DNA from: Deinococcales bacterium
GTDB taxonomy: Bacteria > Deinococcota > Deinococci > Deinococcales > JAAFIG01
Assembly: GCA_025359505.1 (NCBI GenBank)
Contig: JANYHH010000067.1
Coordinates: 1-64,000, forward strand
Reading direction: 5' to 3'
Length of the DNA stretch: 64,000 nucleotides
Shown piece by piece: positions 42,870-50,306 of this stretch; position 1 is the stretch's first letter, and each line of letters begins with the position of its first letter. Made by a program: the position numbers and the translations under genes. The notes below the pieces were generated by a model. It saw only the letters and a program-made list of their open reading frames with translations. It ran no database searches and was not told where the DNA came from.

Positions 42870-43569
42870 AACTGTATTGGTGACGGGCGCAGTCAAGGGC
42901 ATTGGTCGCGCTATTGCGCTGAAACTTGCCCGTGAAGGTTTCGACATCGCCATCCACTACCGCGCCTCGAGCGATGAAGCGCAAGCGGTCAAGCTTGAGT
43001 GTGAAGCGCTGGGCGTAAAAGCGGTGAGGCTCAGCGCTGATCTTCGTGACTCGAGTGAAGCGCAGACGCTGGTCTCGAGTGCTGCCGCTCAGTTGGGTGG
43101 GCTGGGCGTGCTGGTCAACAACGTCGGCAACTACGTGCGGAAGCCGCTGGCTGACCTGACAGTCATTGATTGGCGCGAGATGCTGGACTCCAATTTGAAC
43201 GCCGCTTTTTACACCTGTCACGCGGCGCTGCCAATTATGCGCTCACAGGGCTACGGGCGGATCGTAAACCTCGGCTTCGCGGGAGCGCAGAACCTGATCG
43301 CCCGCCCAAACATTTTGCCGTATGCGATTGCGAAAACCGGCATCATTTTACTGACCAAAGCCATCGCGCAATCCGAAGCGGCGCACGGCATCACCGCCAA
43401 CGTCGTCGCGCCGGGCGTGATCGAAAACAGCGTCTCCAAGCCGCTCGAGTTAATCCCAATCGGCAGGCTGGGGACGCTCGAGGAATTGAGCGATGCGGTC
43501 TGGGGCTTCGTCAACTCGAGTTACCAGACGGGACAACTGCTCGAGGTCGCGGGCGGGTTTAATCTGTAA
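42862..43569 (+). CDS. SDR-family oxidoreductase lacking the usual catalytic Ser
   Basis: 235 residues. Rossmann motif LVTGAVKGIGRAIA, NNVGN and the active YAIAK (Tyr-x-x-x-Lys) are present, but the catalytic Ser expected 13 residues before the Tyr is replaced by Gly (NLGFAGAQ). ATG 42862 overlaps the Nudix stop and places the Rossmann strand at once; ATG 42850 is possible. FabG-like by overall sequence, but the missing Ser makes a reduced or altered activity likely. Confidence 0.85.
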   Translation: MVKTVLVTGAVKGIGRAIALKLAREGFDIAIHYRASSDEAQAVKLECEALGVKAVRLSADLRDSSEAQTLVSSAAAQLGGLGVLVNNVGNYVRKPLADLTVIDWREMLDSNLNAAFYTCHAALPIMRSQGYGRIVNLGFAGAQNLIARPNILPYAIAKTGIILLTKAIAQSEAAHGITANVVAPGVIENSVSKPLELIPIGRLGTLEELSDAVWGFVNSSYQTGQLLEVAGGFNL

Positions 43570-43577
43570 CAGTCAAC

Positions 43578-43892
43578 CTATGACGCTGCACCGATGACCA
43601 CGCCGACAAACTTGGCTTCCCATAAACTCGGCTCGAGCGCCGCATCGAACGCGGCTTGCGACACGGGCAGAATCGACAGCTCGAGCAGGGGTGTGCTGAA
43701 GCGCAATGCGACGGGTTCGACGCGCAGCAGCTCGCGCATCTGATTCACGACCGAATCGCGCAGCACCAGCAACAACTCAAGCTGATCGGCTTGGGTTTGC
43801 GGCATGGCGATCAGTGATTCGTACCGCGCCCCATAGTGCCCGCGCAGTGCAGCATTCACCTCGAGCAGCCGCGCTTTCAAATCGGTTTCCAT
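43578..43892 (-). CDS. Hypothetical protein
   Basis: 104 residues, METDLKARLLEVNAALRGHY, helical first half (QLELLLVLRDSVVNQMRELL) and a more hydrophobic C-terminus. No family recognised. TACACT ends 8 nt before the ATG on this strand, like the other leaderless genes here, which supports it. Convergent with the SDR gene. Confidence 0.62.
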   Translation of the reverse strand: METDLKARLLEVNAALRGHYGARYESLIAMPQTQADQLELLLVLRDSVVNQMRELLRVEPVALRFSTPLLELSILPVSQAAFDAALEPSLWEAKFVGVVIGAAS

Positions 43893-43939
43893 ATCGGCAG
43901 AGTGTACGTTGATGGCTAAAAGGCTGCTGTGTTTCGGTT

Positions 43940-44195
43940 TTGGATCACCTAGCGTACACAGCGAGGCTTTAACAGCTCAAGTTGCTCGGGCATGAGTAGC
44001 ACAGGGGATTGTTGGGAGAATGCTTTTGTCGAGGCATTCTTTGCGACGTTGAAACTCGAGTTGAGCTTGGAATCATCAACCGGGTCTCGAGCGGTGACGC
44101 GAGGCGTGATTTCTGATTGGTTTGCTGATACGACGATCAGAGGCTGCATTCAACGCTGAGTTTTAAATCACCAGTGAAACTCGAGAAGCTTTGGT
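43940..44195 (+). pseudogene. Remnant of an IS3-family transposase (OrfB C-terminus)
   Basis: The + strand at 43992-44162 reads MSSTGDCWENAFVEAFFATL, continuing KLELSLESS and ending in RAVTRGVISDWFAD...IQR. This matches the end of IS3/IS150 integrase domains (S-x-GDCWDNA-x-ESFFATLKxEL), with Glu in the position of the DDE Glu. Just before it CACAGCGAGG (HSDRG-like) is in another frame, and after the TGA, SFKSPVKLEKLW matches the GYxSPxEFE end in a third frame. So it is frameshifted and 5'-truncated. No terminal repeats found. Confidence 0.75.
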
Positions 44196-44315
44196 TTTGA
44201 GGGCAAAAGCTGGACTCGATCTCCACAGTCCGCAAAGCCTCGATAAACCTACCAGTACGTTGGGCGATGCGGCGCTGTTCGGTACATCAACATTCATCAC
44301 CGTACCGCTGCCGAA

Positions 44316-45419
44316 TTAGCTTTCCGCTGCGAACGCTGCCGGGTCAACCCCGTGATTGATCCACGTTGCTGCGTCTCGAGCGGTCGTGACATCTGGTGGG
44401 ACGCGAATCATGTATTGCCTTTGCGTACTCGGGCAGGTCATGCTGAGCAATTGAATTGGCTCAACGTCTACATCGCGTTCAATGCGGTGAAGCGCGTATT
44501 CGCGCCACTCATCGCGCTTCACCGCGTTAAGGTCTCGAGCAATCGCGTCGTAACCAACGGTTTCAATGATAAGGCGTCTGATCTCGGCGTTTTCCTCGTC
44601 AAGTAGCCACTCGGCTTTCCAGTGCGTCGTATGCACGTGGTAACGCACGTTCTCGAGCGTCACGCCGCCCAGCGCCCAGACGCTCCAACCGTCCGCGTAT
44701 TGTACGGCAGGTTCGCCATCTGCGTGTATCACTGGCTCCAGCGCAGTGTTCCAGCGAATCGCAATTGGGGCGCGACTAATCAGTACCGTGTCGTCAAAAG
44801 GAATCATCCAGCCCGCGCCCGCCTTAACATATTCTTTGCAAGCCTCGAGTTTGTCGTGTGCATTGGCATCGTATTGCACGCCGATCTCGGCGCAAAAGTC
44901 GTAATACCCATAGGTGTACGCGTCCATATGCGACATATACCAGAGTGAATCTCCGAACGTAGTCTCAAGTTCAAGCTCGAGCGAAATCTCGAGCGAACTC
45001 CGAAGTGAATTCGTGACTGCACCTAAGATTGAACTCCCAAGCGAAGCCCCGAGCGAACTCCCGAGCGAAAAACGGAGCGATCCTAGGAGAGTACGCCGGA
45101 TTGAAGTTCCGAGCGAAGTCTCGAGCGAATCATGGAGCGAAGTCTCAAGCGAATCATTGAGTTCATCCCCGAGTTCGCTTGGGTGTAAACTGTTCTTAAG
45201 TGCTGAAAATCCCAGCGCCCACGTCATCGGCGAATCAAACCAGATGACTGTGGGTGCGTCTTTGCCGATGAAGCTGTACATTCGCCGGATCGCAGCCTCG
45301 GCTCGTGGCTCATCGGTACTTGTCGCACTGCCCACGTTGAACCAGAATTTCTTCACTTCCAACAACCGAGCATCCTGCGCGGGTGTGAGCGCTTCAATCA
45401 CGAACGGGCGCCCACCCAT
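44316..45419 (-). CDS. DUF6745-like protein with 18 tetrapeptide SLxx repeats
   Basis: 367 residues. A conserved N-terminal part (EVKKFWFNVGSATSTDEPRA, then AAIRRMY) is followed at about 89-160 by about 18 units of pattern x-S-L-x (DSLE, TSLH, SSLG, ASLG...), likely a regular helical or beta-solenoid stack, then a conserved C-terminal domain with YDFCAEIGV, GAGWMIPFDDTVLISRAP and GWSVWALGGV. This layout matches widely spread DUF6745 proteins of unknown function. It overlaps the upstream partner by 26 bp and is translated after it. Confidence 0.8.
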   Translation of the reverse strand: MGGRPFVIEALTPAQDARLLEVKKFWFNVGSATSTDEPRAEAAIRRMYSFIGKDAPTVIWFDSPMTWALGFSALKNSLHPSELGDELNDSLETSLHDSLETSLGTSIRRTLLGSLRFSLGSSLGASLGSSILGAVTNSLRSSLEISLELELETTFGDSLWYMSHMDAYTYGYYDFCAEIGVQYDANAHDKLEACKEYVKAGAGWMIPFDDTVLISRAPIAIRWNTALEPVIHADGEPAVQYADGWSVWALGGVTLENVRYHVHTTHWKAEWLLDEENAEIRRLIIETVGYDAIARDLNAVKRDEWREYALHRIERDVDVEPIQLLSMTCPSTQRQYMIRVPPDVTTARDAATWINHGVDPAAFAAES

Positions 45420-45699
45420 CTGGGCGATACTCGCGTTGAATCCTCACCGCGTAGTCCCCTTGAGGGATGACCAGTGCGGCGTGCTCATCGTGCGATAGCA
45501 CCGCGTTGTCACTCGAGACGCGCAGGTACGTCGTGCCGTCCCACTCGAGCAACGCAGCTTTGCCGCTCGTGATGCGGTGGCCATGCCCCGTGACTTTGCC
45601 CAACGCGAGCGTCAAATGCTCGAGCGGCGCGGCGGTGCTTGGAATGGCGAGGGGTGAGAGGATGACATCTCCTTGGCGGACATTGACAATGTTTTTCAC
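45394..45699 (-). CDS. Small partner protein of the SLxx-repeat protein
   Basis: 101 residues, begins MKNIVNVRQGDVILSPLAIP, with LGKVTGHGHRITSG (a GHGH pair that could bind a metal), then YLRVSSDNAVLSHDEHAALV and IPQGDYAVRIQREY. Such small proteins sit next to DUF6745 genes elsewhere as far as I recall. AAGGAG lies 5 nt before the GTG. First gene of the pair; function unknown. Confidence 0.75.
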   Translation of the reverse strand: MKNIVNVRQGDVILSPLAIPSTAAPLEHLTLALGKVTGHGHRITSGKAALLEWDGTTYLRVSSDNAVLSHDEHAALVIPQGDYAVRIQREYRPDGWAPVRD

Positions 45700-46179
45700 G
45701 CGACTCCTTCGTTGGTTAAGATCTGATTGAACCCAAACAACTCCCAGCGAATTCTTTTACCGTTTCAATCAACTCTGGCGTCGTGACTGCGTGCGAATTA
45801 AGCTTGTTTTTCAATATACTCTCCTAGGCGATAGCGCTCGGTGCGCGGCGGTGGCCGATGGTGCGGTGACTTGCGCCACCCTGCCAAGCCCTTCGATTTT
45901 CTTGGCGGGTCATGCCGCTGCTCGGCTGATGTCGGTGTCAGCGCCGATCATCAAATTTCCTTAGAGTGCTTGCATCTAAAAACCTCCAAATGGGTTGCCC
46001 ACACGCGGTATTCCCAAGACCCGTTTCAATAGAATATGCGTCTCATGCGATTCGCGTTGCTTCTGCATACACGCTACAAAAACCTCGCCTCGAACATCTT
46101 GGGACGCGTGATGGCAGTAAGCTGGAAATAATCGGATAAGAGGGTCTCAGTGGCATGCCTCTACGTCGACCACCTGCGT
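45700..46179. other. 480-bp intergenic region before the tRNA genes
   Basis: No gene or strong repeat seen. It includes TATACT near 45820 (a possible -10) and a GC-rich stretch 45836-45930. The right end holds the tRNA promoter. Confidence 0.4.
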
Positions 46180-46208
46180 TTGACAGCCTTTGCCTGCGCT
46201 GGTACACT
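46180..46208 (+). promoter_or_regulatory. Promoter of the tRNA-Gln/tRNA-Glu operon
   Basis: TTGACA at 46180-46185, exactly 17 bp, TACACT at 46203-46208. Start of transcription would be near 46215, about 37 nt before the first tRNA. Confidence 0.8.
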
Positions 46209-46251
46209 CCTCGTCGCTCGACAAGCCGTTTTCGAGTCAAGTTGTGTGCGT

Positions 46252-46325
46252 TGGGGAATCGTCTAACGGCAGGACGACGGTCTCTGAATCCGTTAATCAA
46301 GGTTCGAATCCTTGTTCCCCAGCCA
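46252..46325 (+). tRNA. tRNA-Gln (anticodon CTG), CCA encoded
   Basis: 74 nt. Acceptor TGGGGAA pairs with TTCCCCA, discriminator G, CCA encoded. D-arm GTCTAACGGCAGGAC, anticodon loop CTCTGAA (CTG), T-loop GGTTCGAATCC. The anticodon stem has a T-T at the loop-closing pair, otherwise sound. Confidence 0.95.
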
Positions 46326-46375
46326 CAAACACGCTCGAGATCCTTGTCCAAGCCTCGAATGTGTAGAAATCAGAC

Positions 46376-46452
<77 letters not shown>

Positions 46453-46455
46453 AGG

Positions 46456-46484
46456 AAAACCCGCGTGTGAAGCGCGGGTTTTCT
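46456..46484 (+). terminator. Terminator of the tRNA operon
   Basis: AAAACCCGCG and CGCGGGTTTT form a perfect 10-bp stem with a 7-nt loop, ending in TTTTCT. It lies 4 nt past the tRNA-Glu CCA. Confidence 0.9.
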
Positions 46485-46645
46485 ATTGACTGCCACGTGT
46501 TTCTCGAGGCGTCTGGACTTCCCGTGTCCTCGAGATCGGCGTACTGATAACGGCATGATTCGGTTAACTCACGCTTACATCACAGACGCACTGAATTGCG
46601 ACTAATTCTTACTCTGAAGTTACCGAACTCAGTAAACTGCTGGGC

Positions 46646-47683
46646 ATGAAAACCTCGAGCAGCGAAGCCTTCACCTTCGATGACGTGCTGATCCTGCCCG
46701 CGCCGCACAGCCGCGTCAAATCGCGCAAAGAGGTCAGCACCGCGATGCAGTGCGGGCCGTTCAAATTGGAACTGCCGATCTTCACCGCCAGCATGGCGGT
46801 CTTCGATACGGATTACGCGGGCACTGGCGCTCCGAACTCCACGTTTGCTCGAGCGGTCGCAGCGGCGGGCGGTGTGCATATCCAGTCGCGGGGGATGCCG
46901 CAAACCTCGTTTCACTCGAGGTTTGCGATGGTTTCAACATTGGCGGCCGAGGGTCTGCCCGTGGGGATCGCGGTCGGGCTGGACGAGTACTTTGAGCACA
47001 AGGCTGTGCTGATGGCGCTGAACGGCGTCATCGTCAGCATCGACATTGCCAACGGTGCGATTATCGAAGACGAGGACGTGATCGACTGGCGCAACGAGCG
47101 CAATCTGCTGATGGTCGGTAACTTCGGCACGCCGAGGGCCGTGCAGCGTTTCGGCGGCGCGATGCAGCGCCTGATTCAAAAATACAGCGTTGGCAGCGGC
47201 AGCGCTTGCACGACGCGGGGCGTCACGGGCATCGGCAGCCCGAACGCGTGGCTGGTCGAGCAGGTCAGCGGCAACAGCAGCCACTGGCTGTGCATTGATG
47301 GTGGCATCAAAGGCACGGCTGATTTCTGCAAAGCCGTGGCGCTCGGGGCTGATCTGGTGATGACGGGGCGACCGTTCAGCGCGGCCAATGAGACCTGCTC
47401 ACCGATCTTTGAAACTTCTGCTGGGCGCTTCAAAGAGTATTTCGGCATGGCCAGCGCAAGGGCCAAGGGCAACACGGAGTTCGTCGAGGGCGCTCAGGGT
47501 CGCGTGCGCTTTGAAGAGGAAACCGTCGCGCAGGTCTTCAAAGTTTTCGAGCAGGCGCTTCGCAGCGCGATGAGTTATGTTGACGCGCTGACCTTAGACG
47601 AGTACCGCCGCAAAGCCGAGGTGATTCGCGTGACGAGCAGCACGCAGCTCGAGAATTCGACGCGCTTAGATGCGGGCGTTTGA
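46646..47683 (+). CDS. IMP dehydrogenase/GMP reductase family enzyme
   Basis: 345 residues, a bare TIM-barrel without CBS domains, the length of GMP reductase. FTFDDVLILPAPHSRVKSRK, the nucleotide loop VGSGSACTTRGVTGIG with catalytic Cys188, and IDGGIKGTADFCKAVALGAD are present. The loop can serve either IMPDH or GMP reductase; length favours reductase, and the sequence before the Cys is divergent from both. TAAACT at 46633-46638 lies 7 nt before the ATG. Confidence 0.85.
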   Translation: MKTSSSEAFTFDDVLILPAPHSRVKSRKEVSTAMQCGPFKLELPIFTASMAVFDTDYAGTGAPNSTFARAVAAAGGVHIQSRGMPQTSFHSRFAMVSTLAAEGLPVGIAVGLDEYFEHKAVLMALNGVIVSIDIANGAIIEDEDVIDWRNERNLLMVGNFGTPRAVQRFGGAMQRLIQKYSVGSGSACTTRGVTGIGSPNAWLVEQVSGNSSHWLCIDGGIKGTADFCKAVALGADLVMTGRPFSAANETCSPIFETSAGRFKEYFGMASARAKGNTEFVEGAQGRVRFEEETVAQVFKVFEQALRSAMSYVDALTLDEYRRKAEVIRVTSSTQLENSTRLDAGV

Positions 47684-47709
47684 CCGACTCGAGATCACGC
47701 TGGTTGGGA

Positions 47710-48498
47710 TTACTTCGCGGGTAAAAAGCCCCATTTCAGCAGAATCGCCTGACCTTCGCTGCCGCGCACGAAGTCCACGAACGCTTGCGCGGCAGCGGTA
47801 TTACTCGAGGCTTTCAGCGTGCCAATCGGGTACGAGGCGACGATGTTGTAGCGCGTGGGAATGGCGATTTGAATGACGCTCGGTGCGAGGATCGGTGTGA
47901 CATCGGTGGTGTAGACCACGCCCGCGTCGGCTTCGCCGAGTTGGACTTTCAGCGCGACTTGCCGGACATTGGTTTCCTCGGAGACGACGTTTTTCAGCAC
48001 GTTGGCGGCGTAGTTCGCGCCGTAGGCTTTGGACTGCTCGAGGTTCGCAAACACTTGGCGGGCGTAGCCGCCGACCGGCACGGTCTTATCGGCGATGACC
48101 AACTTGATGCCCGCTTTTGCCAAGTCGCTCAGCGTTTTGACGTTGCCTGCACCTTTTTTGGGGACGATTACGACCAGACGGTTCTTGGTGAAGATGCCCG
48201 CGCCCACAACCAAGCCAGACTTGACGAGCGGGTCAAACTGAGCGGCGTTGGCACTGGCGTAGACATCAGCTCTCGCACCGTTCTCGAGCTGCGTGCGAAG
48301 GATTTGCGAACCAGCGAACTGAAAGCTGGTTTTGCCGCCTGTTTTGGCATCGAACGACTTGCCGATTTCCGTGAAACTATCGGACAAGCTGGCGGCGGCG
48401 AAGACCGTCAGGTTCGCGCCAGTTTGACTCGAGGCGGGTTGGCTGGCCAGTGCGATGGTCAGCGCGATGGGCAGCGCGAAGATCTGGGTGCGACGCAT
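47710..48498 (-). CDS. modA: Molybdate ABC transporter substrate-binding protein (ModA-like)
   Basis: 262 residues. Signal peptide RRTQIFALPIALTIALASQP, then ANLTVFAAASLSDSFTEIGK, FAGSQILRTQLENGARADVY and ETNVRQVALKVQLGEADAGV, the typical ModA blocks. Binds molybdate or tungstate outside the membrane. AGGAG is 5 nt before the ATG. No modB or modC is next to it, so it is an orphan here. Confidence 0.9.
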   Translation of the reverse strand: MRRTQIFALPIALTIALASQPASSQTGANLTVFAAASLSDSFTEIGKSFDAKTGGKTSFQFAGSQILRTQLENGARADVYASANAAQFDPLVKSGLVVGAGIFTKNRLVVIVPKKGAGNVKTLSDLAKAGIKLVIADKTVPVGGYARQVFANLEQSKAYGANYAANVLKNVVSEETNVRQVALKVQLGEADAGVVYTTDVTPILAPSVIQIAIPTRYNIVASYPIGTLKASSNTAAAQAFVDFVRGSEGQAILLKWGFLPAK

Positions 48499-48583
48499 GG
48501 CACTCCTGTGTAGCTCGAGGGTCGATTGAGTTTTGCCCTCGAGCTGCGGGCGTTGACCAACTCGCAGAGATTTGAGATTTTGA

Positions 48584-49024
48584 TTACAGACTGAAACTCG
48601 CGCCAGCGCGGATGCGCCAACCGAGTGGATCGCTGAGCAACACGCCGCCCTCGAGAAACGCGCTCAGCCCAAGAATCAGGCTGTAACGCAGTCCGCCGAC
48701 CGCGCCGACACTGAAACTGGAATTGGACAGCGCGAAGTTGACTTGCGGCCCGCCGTAAACCGTGACAATGCCCAGATTGACCGTGCCCAGCACAGCCGCT
48801 CCCAAACTGACGACGGCGCTCGAGCCGAGGTCGAGATTGCCTTCCAAGCGGGCGTCCACGCCGATGAACAGCGCTTTCACGACGTCGTTCGCGCCGACCA
48901 TCAGGCTGAATTGCGGCGTGGGGCCGTTCGTCAAACCAATCGCCGCGCCGACGGTGAAGCGCTGCGCGTGGCCGGTGCAGCTCAGGGCGATGATGGAAGC
49001 GAGGATGATCAGAAGTTTTTTCAT
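48584..49024 (-). CDS. Small exported beta-rich protein
   Basis: 146 residues. Signal peptide MKKLLIILASIIALSCTGHA, then alternating strands rich in Gly, Val, Leu ending SFSL with a terminal aromatic-hydrophobic pattern, like a small outer-membrane barrel. No named family. AAGGAT sits before the ATG. Confidence 0.65.
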   Translation of the reverse strand: MKKLLIILASIIALSCTGHAQRFTVGAAIGLTNGPTPQFSLMVGANDVVKALFIGVDARLEGNLDLGSSAVVSLGAAVLGTVNLGIVTVYGGPQVNFALSNSSFSVGAVGGLRYSLILGLSAFLEGGVLLSDPLGWRIRAGASFSL

Positions 49025-49146
49025 GGGTTAAATCCTTTCAAACTTCGCCCTCGAGCCGCTTGTCACGAGCCTCGAGCGCTGCGTCCTGTGGTGACGATAG
49101 CAGGAATTGGAGTTGGAGCGCTGCGGGGTTTGTCGCGTAGCCCGTC

Positions 49147-49202
49147 TTGACAGTCGGTTGACCCGCGTTCTATTGTTGCAAACGCTTATCTAAACGTTTG
49201 CA
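49147..49202 (+). promoter_or_regulatory. lacI promoter with two overlapping LacI-type operators
   Basis: TTGACA at 49147-49152, 18-bp spacer, TATTGT at 49171-49176. Directly after it TGCAAACGCTTATC and TCTAAACGTTTGCA (49177-49202) are two LacI-family half-palindromes (AAACGCTT and AAACGTTT centres, 12 bp apart). They cover the start point, so the regulator should repress its own gene. Confidence 0.7.
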
Positions 49203-49257
49203 GAACCCTTGTGCGCCGCGTCTTTTTCGCGTCGCTCCTTTCGAAAGGAGTCAATTC

Positions 49258-50205
49258 GTGTTGCGCCGCCCGACCATCAAAGACGTTGCGAAGATCGCTG
49301 GGGTCACGTATCCCACGGTTTCACGCGTGCTGTCGGGCAAGCCTTACGTCGCGCCCTTGACCCGCGAGCGCGTGATGCGGGCGATTGAGGACTTGGGCTA
49401 CAAGCCTTCGGCGGCCGCCCGCAGCATGGTCACGCAGCGCACCTTCACCGTGGCGATGCTCGTGCCGCATCTGGCGGACGCCAATTTCGGAGCGCTGTTC
49501 GCGGGCGCGGAGCGCGAAGCGCGACTGCAAGGCTACAGCGTGCTCGTCACCGATTACGACGCGGCTCTGGAGCCGCACGGACTGCTCAGTGAACACCGCG
49601 TGGACGGCGCGATTTTCGTCGAACCCGAACGGGCGGCCACATTAGAGCCGCAAAGAATTGGCATTCCGAGCGTCGTGCTGGACGACGTGCCGGTCGATAA
49701 CGTCGGCGGCGGAAAAGCACTGGCGGCGCACTTGCACGGTTTAGGACATCGGCGGGTCGCCTTGGTCGGCGGGCCAGCCGACGACCTACACGCCAGCGCT
49801 CGGCTCGAGGGGATTCGCTCCGTCTTCGCGGACGCGTCGTGGTTATCGGGCGATTGGGGCGCGGAAAGCGGTTATCGTTTGACGCCGCAAGCCTTGGCGC
49901 TGGGCGCGACCGCGATTCTCGGGGCGAATGACTTCAACGCCCTCGGGGTGCTGAGGGCGCTGTACGGGCTTGGTTTGAGTGCGCCGAACGACATCAGCGT
50001 CACGGGTTTTGACGACGCGCCGCTGGCTCAGTACTTCACGCCGCCGCTGACGACGGTTCATCAGCCGCTCGAGCATCAGGGCGAGCGGGCCGTGCGGGCG
50101 CTGTTAAATAAGCTCGAGGGTCGCCCGGTCAGCGCGGCTCCGACGCAAACCTTGGAGATTGTCATCAGAGACTCCACGGGGCCACCAGCGCGGCGCGTAC
50201 TATAA
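49258..50205 (+). CDS. LacI-family transcriptional regulator
   Basis: 315 residues. N-terminal helix-turn-helix PTIKDVAKIAGVTYPTVSRV followed by the hinge, then a periplasmic-binding-like sensor domain (VGLVGGPADD-type strands and TGFDDAPLAQYFTPPLTTVH). It should control the sugar ABC genes that follow in response to a sugar. GTG 49258 is 7 nt after AAAGGAG; the frame before it has no HTH. Operators lie just upstream. Confidence 0.93.
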   Translation: MLRRPTIKDVAKIAGVTYPTVSRVLSGKPYVAPLTRERVMRAIEDLGYKPSAAARSMVTQRTFTVAMLVPHLADANFGALFAGAEREARLQGYSVLVTDYDAALEPHGLLSEHRVDGAIFVEPERAATLEPQRIGIPSVVLDDVPVDNVGGGKALAAHLHGLGHRRVALVGGPADDLHASARLEGIRSVFADASWLSGDWGAESGYRLTPQALALGATAILGANDFNALGVLRALYGLGLSAPNDISVTGFDDAPLAQYFTPPLTTVHQPLEHQGERAVRALLNKLEGRPVSAAPTQTLEIVIRDSTGPPARRVL

Positions 50206-50206
50206 T
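50201..50206 (+). promoter_or_regulatory. -10 box for the sugar ABC operon
   Basis: TATAAT at 50201-50206 overlaps the end of the lacI-like gene, about 100 nt before the solute-binding protein start. The -35 region is poor (ACGGGG-like), so it may need an activator or be partly read-through from lacI. Confidence 0.4.
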
Positions 50207-50306
50207 CGGCAGCACTCACACAGTTCACTGTTTTCGGCTTGGCGTCTCACGGCGTCGCGGCATTCGCTCTCGCCCTAGTGTTTAGGAGAATGAAAAGGAC
50301 GTACAC

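Noticed and set aside
44914-45498. 194-residue plus-strand ORF, very Ser/Glu-rich
   Set aside because: It is the antisense reading of the SLxx repeat region; the minus frame has conserved domains on both sides.
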